64,000 bases of DNA. Origin: Fuerstiella sp. GTDB lineage: Bacteria > Planctomycetota > Planctomycetia > Planctomycetales > Planctomycetaceae. The notes beneath the pieces were generated by a model. The model had not been told where the DNA came from. It saw nothing but the letters and a program-made list of their open reading frames with translations, and did not search any database. Position numbers and translations under genes: made by a program. Shown one piece after another: positions 55,330 to 63,947 of the stretch (positions are counted from its first letter, which is position 1; each line of letters opens with the position of its first letter). Location: NCBI GenBank assembly GCA_014238335.1, contig JABABI010000032.1, forward strand, positions 1 to 64,000. Reading direction: 5' to 3'.

Positions 55330-56052
55330 CTACGATGCGACGGTTGTGGGAAGAAGTATTGTGAACCGAGTGCCTCGACCTCGCTCACTTTCGCAGGCAA
55401 TCGTGCCTCCGTGAGCTTCGATGATACGCCGAACGGTCGGTAATCCCAGCCCACTGCCGCCTGAACGAGTCGAAAAGAAGGCCTGAAACATTTTGGAAAC
55501 GGTTTTTTCGTCCATGCCCTCACCTGTATCGATGACCTGAAGGGCGATCTCGTTGTCTCGCGCCATCGTCAGAAACTCGAGGGTGCCACCTTCAGACATG
55601 GCCTGCAGCGCATTCCGGGCAAGGTTTGATAAGACCTGCCGTATCAACGCTCGATCAATTCTTACGGGCGGCAGATTCGCGTCCAGGTGAGGCCGAAGTT
55701 CGACACCCTGCTCTTCTGCCTGACGCGTGAGAAACGCCAGAAATGCATCGACCTCATCGTTCATACTGCACTCCTGCAGATCCAGCTGGCCGGCCTTGGC
55801 AAACTGCAGAAACTCGTTCAGAACATCTTCCAGGCTATGACACTCGTTCTGCAGTTTTCCAATCCGATCCAGCATCCTGCGAGCTCGAGCGGAATCCTCT
55901 TCCTCCAGATCCTCTGCCAGCAACTCCAGGTTCATCCGAATGGTCGACAGCGGATTTCGAATCTCGTGCGCCAGACCGCCCGCCAGAGTTGCCAGTTCGG
56001 TGTTCTGAGCCTGCAGGCGTTCGCGTTCGTTGGTGTTCAGCGCTGAGGTCAT
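55330..56052 (-). CDS. NtrB-like soluble sensor histidine kinase
   Basis: A 240-residue kinase from ATG 56052; a longer open frame to 56310 overlaps a dispersed repeat and is not coding. The H-box LAGGLAHEIRNPLSTIRMNL (phospho-acceptor His) and the HATPase domain with NLARNALQAM (N box), DTGEGM (G1) and GSGLGLPTVRRII (G2) are present. No membrane segment and almost no N-terminal sensor region (about 20 residues) are present, so it must sense through partner proteins or an input in trans. Encoded 18 bases upstream of the NtrC-type regulator, so they form a two-component operon. Confidence 0.92.
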   Translation of the reverse strand: MTSALNTNERERLQAQNTELATLAGGLAHEIRNPLSTIRMNLELLAEDLEEEDSARARRMLDRIGKLQNECHSLEDVLNEFLQFAKAGQLDLQECSMNDEVDAFLAFLTRQAEEQGVELRPHLDANLPPVRIDRALIRQVLSNLARNALQAMSEGGTLEFLTMARDNEIALQVIDTGEGMDEKTVSKMFQAFFSTRSGGSGLGLPTVRRIIEAHGGTIACESERGRGTRFTILLPTTVAS

Positions 56053-56223
56053 TGTGGCTGAAGCCCTGAAGTTTGAACGCTCGTTCTCTGGTGAGGCGAC
56101 AAACGTCGCGTCCCCACACCCCTGCCCCGTCTCATTCGACGGAAAGAGAAAGGACGCCGTAACAACAAAGAACAACGAATCAACGATTCGTTGGCGTGGA
56201 CCATTACAACGTCCGCCCCGTCC

Positions 56224-56305
56224 TGATGTGTGCCACTGGCTCCACCAGTGCCTTGCAGCTCGCCAAAACACCGGCAAAGCCAACGGCACGTCCGTCCTCA
56301 CTCGG
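56224..56305. repeat. Dispersed palindromic repeat, copy 3 of 3
   Basis: This copy starts TGATGTGTGCCACTGGCTCC as copy 1 does, with a six-pair CACTGG/CCAGTG stem, but diverges in its second half. It lies just downstream of the pnp stop on the minus strand and upstream of the kinase gene, so it fits a terminator or boundary between these head-to-tail genes. Confidence 0.7.
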
Positions 56306-56319
56306 CCCATGGCAAAAAA

Positions 56320-58452
56320 CTAGTCGTCTTCGAATTCAGTTTCGTCTTTTGCATCACTGCCGCCGGCTTCTGCCAACACAGCTTTGCGAGACAACTTCAC
56401 TCGATTCTGATCGTCGACGGCGATCACTTTGACTTCCATGACGTCGCCAACCTTGCAAACTTCGTTGACGTTCTTAACGAAACCATCAGACAGTTCACTG
56501 ATGTGGCAAAGTCCGTCCTTCCCAGGAGCGATTTCGATGAATGCCCCAAAGTCTTTGATCGAAGTGACCTTGCCTGTGTAAACCCGGCCCGGCTGAATGT
56601 CTTCGGTCAACGCTTCAATACGAGCCAGAGCCGCATCCGCAGCGGTCCCGTTTTCAGCTGAAATCGTCACAACACCGTCTTCCTGAATGTCGATGGTCGC
56701 ACCAGATTCCTCCTGGATGGCTCGAATCGTCTTGCCGCCAGGACCAATCAGAAGACCGATCTTTTCCGGATTGATGGACGTTTGCACCAGCTTCGGAGCA
56801 GATTCCGAAACCTGTGCACGCGGACGGCGAATAGCACTCAGCATTTCTCGCAGCAGATCCTTACGAGCCTTCAATGCCTGATCCAGCGTCGCTCGAATAA
56901 TCTCTTCACTGATGCCTTGGTTCTTGAGGTCCAGCTGAATGCCCGTAATACCTCGACCAGTTCCAGCAACCTTGAAGTCCATGTCGCCGAAGTGATCTTC
57001 ATCTCCCATGATGTCGGTCAACAACGTCCACTTGTCCCCTTCGTCGACGATGCCGATGGAGATTCCTGCAACCGGTTGCAGAATCGGTACACCTGCATCC
57101 ATGAGTCCCAGAGTAGCGCTGCAAACGGACGCCATCGAACTGCTGCCGTTGGATTCTAGAATGTCCGATATCACTCGAATGGTGTACGGAAACTTATCAT
57201 CGGATGGAATCACAGAAGCCAGCGACCGTTCTGCCAGGCAACCATGCCCGATTTCACGACGCCCTGGTCCTCGGATCGGACGACATTCGCCAACGGAAAA
57301 CGACGGGAAATAATAGTGCAGCATGAACCGATCAGTGAATTCGCCGAACAGCCCGTCTGAACGCTGTTTATCGCGGGGAGATCCCAGCGTCACGGTCGCC
57401 AGAGACTGTGTTTCGCCACGCGTAAACAGTGCAGAACCGTGAACCCGTGGCAGATTTGAAACCGAACAGTTAACGCCACGCAGATCCGTCGGACCACGAC
57501 CATCCAGTCGAGTACCGCTGAGAATCAGTTCGCGAACAGCCTGGGCTTCAAGCTTGTAGAAAGCATCGCCGAACTGACCGCGTGTCAGACCATCTGAAGT
57601 CTCCTCATCTCCGACCGGGAAGTGCTTTGTGATCAATTCGGCTTTCACAGCACTCAGCGCTTCATCTCGTTCCTGCTTCTGGCGCGTTGCTTTGGCATCC
57701 TTGATCTGCTGGAACGCATCCGCCAGCTTTTCTTCGAATGGATTCTCGGCTGGTTCCGGGATTTCCGGAGGAGCAACGCCGAGTTCGCTGGCGAGATCCT
57801 CCTGCAGTTGGCACAACTGCTTGATGAAGTCATGGGCGTACATGATGGCGTCGCCCATTTCCTTCTCAGGAAGCTGTTCCGCAAAGCCCTCGATCATCAG
57901 GATTGATTTGCTCGATCCCGCGACAATCAGGTCCAGGCTGCTTTCTCCCATCTGCTGGACGGTTGGCATTACGATCAGTTGGTCGTCGATCATACCGATT
58001 CGCACGGCAGCGATGGGCCCCTTGAACGGCATGCCGGAAATTCGCAGTGCGGCACTGCCCCCGGTGATGCTCAGGACGTCCGGGTTGTTTTCGCCGTCGC
58101 ATGACATCACGTTGGACATCACCTGAACTTCTTCCCGGTATCCCTTGGGGAACAGTGGGCGAAGCGGGCGGTCCGTCAGGCGACACGTCAGGATTTCCTT
58201 GGTTGTCGGACGTCCTTCACGCTTCAGGTATCCGCCCGCAAACTTGCCAGCCGCCGCAAGACGTTCGCGATAATCGACCGTCAGCGGAAAGAAGTTCGTA
58301 CCAGGCCGGGACGGACCTGTCTGCGCGGCCACAAACACGCTGGTTTCGCCGTATTGAATCAATACGGCACCACTAGCCTGCTTGGCCATTTCACCGGAAG
58401 TCAGTGAGAGCGTACGACCTCCGAATTCACATTCAACAGTAACTTTCTTCAC
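56320..58452 (-). CDS. pnp: Polyribonucleotide nucleotidyltransferase (PNPase)
   Basis: A 710-residue 3'-5' phosphorolytic exoribonuclease of RNA turnover. Two RNase PH domains are present, the first beginning ECEFGGRTLSLTSGEMAKQA and the second with RGETQSLATVTLGSPRDKQR and LMDAGVP; catalytic Asp and Arg residues lie in the second (GDEDHFGDMDFKVAGT). A KH domain (IGPGGKTIRAIQEESGATID) and an S1 domain (GRVYTGKVTSIKDFGAFIEI) follow at the C-terminus. I start at GTG 58452, with AAGGA seven bases upstream, rather than TTG 58458. It is downstream of rpsO, the classic rpsO-pnp order, with a hairpin in the leader. Confidence 0.96.
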   Translation of the reverse strand: MKKVTVECEFGGRTLSLTSGEMAKQASGAVLIQYGETSVFVAAQTGPSRPGTNFFPLTVDYRERLAAAGKFAGGYLKREGRPTTKEILTCRLTDRPLRPLFPKGYREEVQVMSNVMSCDGENNPDVLSITGGSAALRISGMPFKGPIAAVRIGMIDDQLIVMPTVQQMGESSLDLIVAGSSKSILMIEGFAEQLPEKEMGDAIMYAHDFIKQLCQLQEDLASELGVAPPEIPEPAENPFEEKLADAFQQIKDAKATRQKQERDEALSAVKAELITKHFPVGDEETSDGLTRGQFGDAFYKLEAQAVRELILSGTRLDGRGPTDLRGVNCSVSNLPRVHGSALFTRGETQSLATVTLGSPRDKQRSDGLFGEFTDRFMLHYYFPSFSVGECRPIRGPGRREIGHGCLAERSLASVIPSDDKFPYTIRVISDILESNGSSSMASVCSATLGLMDAGVPILQPVAGISIGIVDEGDKWTLLTDIMGDEDHFGDMDFKVAGTGRGITGIQLDLKNQGISEEIIRATLDQALKARKDLLREMLSAIRRPRAQVSESAPKLVQTSINPEKIGLLIGPGGKTIRAIQEESGATIDIQEDGVVTISAENGTAADAALARIEALTEDIQPGRVYTGKVTSIKDFGAFIEIAPGKDGLCHISELSDGFVKNVNEVCKVGDVMEVKVIAVDDQNRVKLSRKAVLAEAGGSDAKDETEFEDD

Positions 58453-58555
58453 GATCAATCCTTACCCGGGCATACCGGAGTAGCAACCACTGATCGCGGT
58501 TCGAAAGTCAGATTTTCGGCACGTGCAGCAACTTCACGGCATCAAAACAGCAAGC

Positions 58556-58577
58556 CGCAGGCCGTAGGTGGCCTGCG
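58556..58577 (-). promoter_or_regulatory. Hairpin in the pnp leader
   Basis: CGCAGGCC/GGCCTGCG forms a perfect eight-base stem with a six-base loop about 105 bases upstream of the pnp start. In enterobacteria a leader hairpin upstream of pnp is cut by RNase III and mediates PNPase autoregulation. The same role here is inferred from position only. The rest of the 58453-58985 gap shows no gene. Confidence 0.5.
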
Positions 58578-58985
58578 ATATCACGCGTTCTTTGGTGGTC
58601 AGTGGCAGGCCTTCCAGCCGCAGTGGTCAGAACAGGACGCTCCGACGAATGACACTTTCTTAACCACACCAGACACGCGTTGAGGGTCAACAACGTCTTC
58701 GAACTTCCAACCCGTCAAACAATACGCCTGCAAATTCCGACAATTTGAAGTTACCCCAGGTGGCGGCAATCCGCGACGAACCTGCGGCAGCAGTCAAACA
58801 AACAATGAAATATTCAAACCCACAAACAATGAGATCTCATCTAAAGACAACAAGCACGACGAACGTCAGCCCACTGGACCATACTCATTCGCAACGGCAC
58901 TTGTCAGAGTGCGGCCCACGTCCTGTCGCCCGCGGCTACAGAGATCTCCTGACCATAAAGGACTGCGCAGAACAACTTTGCAGCC

Positions 58986-59023
58986 CAACAAAACAGGCGT
59001 TGGCTTCTCAGGAAACCAACGCC
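58986..59023 (-). terminator. Intrinsic terminator after rpsO
   Basis: On the minus strand GGCGTTGG and CCAACGCC (59023-59016 and 59003-58996) form a perfect eight-base stem with a 12-base loop, followed by TGTTTTGTT. It starts nine bases after the rpsO stop. The T-run is broken by G, so termination may be partial, allowing some read-through into pnp. Confidence 0.7.
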
Positions 59024-59031
59024 GTAACTTG

Positions 59032-59301
59032 TTACTTTCGAATCCCGAGACGACTCAACATGTCCAGATACTGCTCCGGGGCTGTGCTCTTAAGATAGTC
59101 CAGATGCCGGCGACGGCGACTGACCATCCGAAGCAGACCACGTCGGGAAGAGTGATCTTTCTTATTGGCCCGCAGGTGTTCAGTAAGAACATTGATCTGA
59201 TGAGTTAGGCAGGCGATCTGAATCTGTGGTGATCCGGTGTCGTTATCGCTCTGTCCAAAGTCTTTGCGAAGCTGCTGCTTCACCTCTGATGAAATTGGCA
59301 T
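59032..59301 (-). CDS. rpsO: 30S ribosomal protein S15
   Basis: An 89-residue ribosomal protein, the standard length, from ATG 59301. The signature DNDTGSPQIQIACLTHQINVLTEHLRANKKDHSSRRGLLRMVSRRRRHLDYLK is complete over about residues 18-70, including the GSP and HxxD-HSSRRGL rRNA-contact residues. S15 binds 16S rRNA helices 20-22 and starts assembly of the platform. It is upstream of pnp on the same strand with a terminator hairpin between, as in many bacteria. Confidence 0.97.
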   Translation of the reverse strand: MPISSEVKQQLRKDFGQSDNDTGSPQIQIACLTHQINVLTEHLRANKKDHSSRRGLLRMVSRRRRHLDYLKSTAPEQYLDMLSRLGIRK

Positions 59302-59945
59302 TCTTAAAACGGTACTTTGTGATGCGACGTCAACACGCCGCAGGCCATCCGACGGGGTGATCAGTGTACGATTCGCCGACAAAGACTGGATACTTTAGTC
59401 GACAAATAGCCTCTGAAGCCCTGAAACGACGGAAATGGAGCAACTAAGAAAAGGGCGAAATCACAGCGACTCCGCTTTAGAAGCAGCGGATTGTACCGCT
59501 GTCTGCCTCCCGATCAATCGAGATCTCGGAATGATCGGCCTGTAAGCCCGTTCTGTGCAGGTAAAACCAGAAATCGCTGTCAAATCCTTCCTCATTCTCC
59601 TGCATGCCCAATACCAGGACACATACTCAAACCGCTCAGGGCAGCCTGATACCCGTGTCTGCGTATCAAGGTGGGGACGAAGACGTGTCCGGAGAGTGTT
59701 CAGTCTGCTCATCTTACGGCTCAACAGATCCACGCCAATCACGGGCGTTTGCGGGTGAAATCAGAGCGTTCACCGCTTAACAACTCAAGTTCTGTCTCGT
59801 TGGCACTGGGCATTTTCCTGACAGCATCGATCAATGCCAGCCCTGCAGACGCTTGATAATTCAGGGATTCGCGGAAATGATGCGCGTACGGTGAGCAGTC
59901 CCGTCACTCCTGTGCAGAGAAAACACTTTGTTGGTAAGTCAACTC
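59302..59945. other. Intergenic region, no gene recognised
   Basis: These 644 bases between the divergent rpsO and SMP-30 genes hold short frames without ribosome-binding sites or recognisable families. I see no RNA gene, clear palindrome or repeat. Both promoters should lie here. Confidence 0.4.
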
Positions 59946-60863
59946 ATGTCCGGAATTTGTCTTTCATGCTGCCTGCTGACACTGTCCGCGGTCCTGCCGG
60001 TGTGTACAGCAGAAGAAATCCCGGGAATCGGACCTGTTGGCAAAGTGCAGCGTCTGAACGCAGATTTTGCATTCACCGAGGGTCCCGCCTCAGATGCCGC
60101 CGGAAATCTGTACTTCACTGATATTCCCAATAGCCGCATACACAAACGCGACGCTAAAGGAACGCTCTCAGTGTTCGCCGAACCGACTGGACACTGCAAC
60201 GGGTTGATGGTGGTCGGAAATCGATTGCTGGCCTGCGAAATGGATGGGCAGCTGAAAGAATACGACCTGACGACAGGAAAGGAAACATCGCTGGCTACAG
60301 AATACAACGGCGCCAGATTTAACGCTCCCAATGACCTGGTGATCGACAAAGCGGGTGGCATCTACTTTACCGATCCCCGTTACCGCGCGCCTGATCCGTG
60401 GCCTCAGGGCAAAGAGGCTGTCTACTATCGAGCTCCTGATGGGATCGTAACGCGTCTGATCGAGGACCGGACAGCACCGAACGGAGTGATCCTTTCTCCC
60501 GATGAGAAGACGCTGTACGTGATCCCCAGCATGGAAAAACAAATGTGGTCATATCCGGTTGAATCGGCGGGAAAGATCGGAGCGGGTAAAGTCTTCTGTG
60601 AGCTGACTCAGCCGGAAGGCAAAGACAACAAAGGTGGCGACGGGCTGACAATCGACACGAAGGGAAATCTGTACATCACCACAGCACTCGGCCTGCAGAT
60701 CTTCGCCCCATCCGGTAAACAGCAGGGCATCATCAAGGTTCCGGAACACCCGGCCAATGTTTCTTTCGGCGGCAAAGGTCGCAGCACGTTGTTCGTGACC
60801 GCACGCAAATCACTTTACTCCGTGGAAACGCAGGCCACTGGCCACGTATTCACCGGGAAATAG
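59946..60863 (+). CDS. SMP-30/gluconolactonase-family exported protein
   Basis: A 305-residue beta-propeller from ATG 59946, with TTG 59928 six codons upstream as alternative. The signal peptide is SGICLSCCLLTLSAVLPVCTA. Blade motifs ADFAFTEGPASDAAGNLYFTDI (Glu for metal), NGARFNAPNDLVIDKAGGIYFTDPRY (Asn and Asp), APNGVILSPDEKTLYVIPSM and KGGDGLTIDTKGNLYITTALG match SMP-30/gluconolactonase/luciferin-regenerating enzymes, which are Ca2+-dependent lactonases. It is much closer to the classic family than the one at 47.7 kb. Monocistronic; its stop is only 23 bases from that of the convergent hydrolase gene. Confidence 0.92.
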   Translation: MSGICLSCCLLTLSAVLPVCTAEEIPGIGPVGKVQRLNADFAFTEGPASDAAGNLYFTDIPNSRIHKRDAKGTLSVFAEPTGHCNGLMVVGNRLLACEMDGQLKEYDLTTGKETSLATEYNGARFNAPNDLVIDKAGGIYFTDPRYRAPDPWPQGKEAVYYRAPDGIVTRLIEDRTAPNGVILSPDEKTLYVIPSMEKQMWSYPVESAGKIGAGKVFCELTQPEGKDNKGGDGLTIDTKGNLYITTALGLQIFAPSGKQQGIIKVPEHPANVSFGGKGRSTLFVTARKSLYSVETQATGHVFTGK

Positions 60864-60886
60864 TGCGGCCTTGAGGCACTGAGCTG

Positions 60887-62065
60887 CTAATTCCGGGCGA
60901 CACTCATCGGCCTCAGCGCACGGGCAGCTGCAGTGGCATATGCTGAGTATCCAGCGCAAAGTGGATGTCCTTCGTCGTAGTCGGCGTAGATGTTGGGCAC
61001 AGCTTCAACCGCGTCCACCATCTCCGACAGCACGTCCAGAAAACGAATGTGGCGTGCCTGCGCGGCGTGCTGTAGCCGCGTTCTCACTAGCGTCTCCTGC
61101 GCCACAATCCGCAAGAATTCCTCAGGCCAGTCTCGCTGTACGGCGGCTGAATAGACGGATTCCCGAGTCGGAAACAGCATCACCAGCAGGTCCACACCAC
61201 GGTCCGTGCATTGTCGCTGAATGTTCTCGAGAATTTGCACCGTGCAGTCAAAAGCCGCGCTGATGTTCGGATCATTCAGATCGACTTCATGCACTCGATA
61301 TTGAAGTCGACGGTCCGCCACGAAGGTTGGATTGAGCAAATGTTCGACCGCAAACCCGGGCGGCTGTGCGGCCCTGGATTTTCCCCAAAGATGTGAGGCC
61401 GCACTTCCAAGCGCAGTGTGATACTTGATTCCATACCGGAATTGGTTGTCGATTTCAGCCCATGTGTCACGTCGCTGAATTCCGCGAGCAACGTCGCCCA
61501 GGTCGTTTCCGGCATACATCCCAACGACGATCTGCTGTGGCTGCATTTTCAACGCATTCGTCACCAGAATTTCATATTGCAGCGGACCGTAGCCTCCGAC
61601 ACCGACGTTGTACACAGATCTGTTCAACCGCCGGCCAAGCACAGCTGGCCATGACTCATCCGCAGCAACATTGATTCCCTGCGTGTGCGAATCACCGATG
61701 GCCACAATGTCAACTCGCTCCGGAATTGACGGATTGCGAAATCCGTTCGCATCAACATCACTCATTTCCGGATCAAGAACGTATCCCAGCTCCGTGTGTG
61801 GAATCCGGTTCGACACAGTGTTGACCGGAAAATGAGTCAGACTCCGCAGCAATACCTCTCCACACAACAGCATCACGCTGGTCGACACCATGAACGCGGC
61901 AATTCTCAGTCTCATTTGCGGCGACGCACAACGTGCCAATCCACAGGTCACGCTGCCAGCCAGCAGCACCGCACCTCCGATAAGCCAGGTGCCGAAACCG
62001 CCGGATACGGAGAATGCGACAGCGGCAGTAACCAGAGCAATTCCGAACACCCAGCAAACCAACAT
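60887..62065 (-). CDS. Membrane-anchored SGNH/GDSL hydrolase-like protein
   Basis: About 392 residues from ATG 62065; an open frame to 62245 runs through a dispersed double hairpin and is excluded. Three membrane helices (MLVCWVFGIALVTAAVAFSV, GTWLIGGAVLLAGSVTCGLA, AAFMVSTSVMLLCGEVLLRS) are followed by an extracytoplasmic SGNH domain. Block I is IVAIGDSHTQG (catalytic Ser), block II has NVGVGGYGPLQYE, block III is YAGNDLGD and block V is DEGHPLCAGYSAYA (Asp and His). Such membrane SGNH proteins often add or remove O-acetyl groups on surface glycans. The exact GTG or ATG start (62074-62086 are alternatives) is not certain. Confidence 0.85.
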   Translation of the reverse strand: MLVCWVFGIALVTAAVAFSVSGGFGTWLIGGAVLLAGSVTCGLARCASPQMRLRIAAFMVSTSVMLLCGEVLLRSLTHFPVNTVSNRIPHTELGYVLDPEMSDVDANGFRNPSIPERVDIVAIGDSHTQGINVAADESWPAVLGRRLNRSVYNVGVGGYGPLQYEILVTNALKMQPQQIVVGMYAGNDLGDVARGIQRRDTWAEIDNQFRYGIKYHTALGSAASHLWGKSRAAQPPGFAVEHLLNPTFVADRRLQYRVHEVDLNDPNISAAFDCTVQILENIQRQCTDRGVDLLVMLFPTRESVYSAAVQRDWPEEFLRIVAQETLVRTRLQHAAQARHIRFLDVLSEMVDAVEAVPNIYADYDEGHPLCAGYSAYATAAARALRPMSVARN

Positions 62066-62511
62066 CCCCAGCGTTTGCACGGTCACGGATGGATTCGGTT
62101 TCGCGAATGAATACGACACTATCGTTCTCGCGCGTTCAAGGCAGACCTGGTGCCCAAACTCCGGTTCGGGCACCCATCTGCTCGAAGCTCCGCTTCGCCT
62201 CAGGCAAAACCGCAGAAAACCAGCAACAGTGAAAAGTCTATTCACGATTCAGGCCGCAGAGCAACAGGAAGATTCCGATACGTCTGAGGTCACGAGGTGG
62301 CGACCAATTCGGCCAGCAAAAAGACTGATGCCCGCCGGTACGGACTCGTTTCGTCAGTCCATCAGGTGGCAGGTCGCACATCACCATTCCTGAGACGTTA
62401 AACAGAAGTTTGGTCGGGTCGGTTCTCGATGGTTGACCAGCGGCACAACCGACTACAGAATCGCGGTGCATTACGTAATCTAAACACTGGCAACATCAGA
62501 GGCGTCCTCCG
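62066..62511. repeat. Divergent intergenic region with double-hairpin repeat
   Basis: Upstream of the SGNH gene, GGTGCCC/GGGCACC (62149-62174, with AAC/GTT continuing inside one mismatch) is followed six bases later by the 19-base word of CGAAGC-TCC-GCTTCG (62181-62199), identical to 53730-53748. The rest, up to the aminotransferase start, shows no gene. Confidence 0.65.
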
Positions 62512-63750
62512 ATGGCAAGCCAGGGTTTGTCCTCAAAACGTGTCCTTGCCACGCCAGGTCCCATGTATACATCGAAGCTCGTCAATCAACTCGCTCCGTC
62601 CGCCACCATCGCCGCCGCCGCCAAAGCACGTGAGCTGCGGGCACAGGGTGTGAACGTACTCGAATTCACTCTGGGAGAACCAGACTTCACGACGCCCGCA
62701 CACATCTGCGAAGCAGGTAAGGCGGCGATCGAAGCCGGGCATACGCATTACACGGCGGCCACCGGAATTCCTGCACTAAAGGAAGCGGTCTGCAGTGCCT
62801 TCGAACGTGATTACGGAGTTACTTACAAGCCGAACGAAGTCACAGTGAGCAGCGGCGCAAAGCACGCTATTCACAACGTGCTGACGGCCCTTTGTGAACC
62901 TGGCGACGAAGTCATCATTCCCACGCCGTTCTGGGTCAGCTACAGCGCCCTTGTGGAGCTGGTTGGTGCTATTCCGGTTCTGGTGGACACACCTGAAGAA
63001 GCCGGCTTTTGTATGACGGCCGATCAGTTTCGTGGCGCAGTCACTGACAAGACACGACTATTGATGCTGAACAGCCCCAGCAACCCAACCGGTGCGGTTT
63101 ATCCGGTGGAGGAGTTGGAAGCGCTGGCCAGAGTCGCCGTCGAGAAAGACGTGATCGTGATGTCCGACGAAATCTACGACAAATTAATTTACGACGGGTA
63201 CACCTTCAGGACCTTCGCATCATTCGGCGATGACGTAAAGGAACGTACGATCATTGTGAACGGAGTCAGCAAAGCATACGCCATGACCGGCTGGCGAATC
63301 GGCTGGACGCTGGCCCCTCCGGAAGTCAGTGCTGCAATCAATCGGTTGCAGAGTCAGCAGACGTCGAATCCGTGCAGCATCAGCCAGCACGCCGCGATCG
63401 CGGCTCTCAATGGCCCACAGGACTGCATCGGCGAAATGCTGGAACAGTTTCAGAAACGTCGGAAATATGTTCTGACACGCCTGCGCGCCATGCCGGGCCT
63501 GAGTTTCGCTGACCCCGGTGGAGCGTTCTACGCATTCTTCAATGTCAGCAGCCACTTCGGCAGAGAATTACCGGGCGGAAAAACGATCGACGACAGCAGT
63601 GACTTCTGCACAGCGCTGCTGGAAAATGCGCACGTTGCTTTGGTGACAGGAGATGCGTTCGGTGCTCCAGGTTATGTTCGGTTGTCATTTGCAACCAGCA
63701 TGGATGTGATTGAAGCCGGACTGGACGCGATTGAGAAGTTTCTCAGCTGA
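62512..63750 (+). CDS. Class I/II PLP-dependent aminotransferase (AspC-like)
   Basis: A 412-residue fold-type I aminotransferase. NVLEFTLGEPDFTTP, SSGAKHAIHNVLTALCEPGD, SPSNPTGAVYPVEELEAL, MSDEIYDKLIYDG and the PLP lysine Lys254 in VNGVSKAYAMTGWRIGW follow the family order exactly. The usual N-terminus corresponds to residue 18 (MYTSKLVNQLAPSATIAAAA), so ATG 62563 is an alternative start that gives 395 residues. It most resembles bacterial Ib aspartate aminotransferases that also transaminate aromatic or prephenate substrates; the substrate cannot be settled here. A long hairpin follows the stop after 25 bases. Confidence 0.94.
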   Translation: MASQGLSSKRVLATPGPMYTSKLVNQLAPSATIAAAAKARELRAQGVNVLEFTLGEPDFTTPAHICEAGKAAIEAGHTHYTAATGIPALKEAVCSAFERDYGVTYKPNEVTVSSGAKHAIHNVLTALCEPGDEVIIPTPFWVSYSALVELVGAIPVLVDTPEEAGFCMTADQFRGAVTDKTRLLMLNSPSNPTGAVYPVEELEALARVAVEKDVIVMSDEIYDKLIYDGYTFRTFASFGDDVKERTIIVNGVSKAYAMTGWRIGWTLAPPEVSAAINRLQSQQTSNPCSISQHAAIAALNGPQDCIGEMLEQFQKRRKYVLTRLRAMPGLSFADPGGAFYAFFNVSSHFGRELPGGKTIDDSSDFCTALLENAHVALVTGDAFGAPGYVRLSFATSMDVIEAGLDAIEKFLS

Positions 63751-63775
63751 TTTGAACGTTAGTAAAAGGTTGGTA

Positions 63776-63844
63776 AAAGGAGGCAGGAACCAATAGTGCG
63801 AAGCACCCCGAGGGCCGTTCCGGCTATTGGTTCCTGCCCCCTTT
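63776..63844. repeat. Long inverted repeat after the aminotransferase gene
   Basis: GGCAGGAACCAATAG (63782-63796) pairs perfectly with CTATTGGTTCCTGCC (63824-63838); beyond one mismatch AAAGG/CCTTT adds five pairs, so the stem totals 20 pairs over a 27-base loop. No T-run follows. It could end transcription of the aminotransferase gene or be a MITE-like palindrome. Confidence 0.8.
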
Positions 63845-63875
63845 CCAATGCCGTTCCAGGAAAGCCGTTCTGACA

Positions 63876-63947
63876 ATGTGGGCACGCCTTGCTGTTCTGG
63901 CAATCATGGGGTTCATTGCGTGGCGATTGCTGCGTTCACGATGGTGA
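63876..63947 (+). CDS. Possible 23-residue membrane peptide
   Basis: A short frame from ATG 63876 codes for MWARLAVLAIMGFIAWRLLR plus SRW, a single hydrophobic helix with basic ends. AGGAAAG lies about 12 bases upstream. It follows the aminotransferase by 125 bases beyond a long hairpin. Only sequence conservation could show it is real. Confidence 0.25.
   Translation: MWARLAVLAIMGFIAWRLLRSRW

Noticed and set aside
59461..59742. 93-codon minus-strand frame upstream of the SMP-30 gene
   Set aside because: No start signal or family resemblance, and many Arg/Ser residues typical of non-coding GC-rich DNA.
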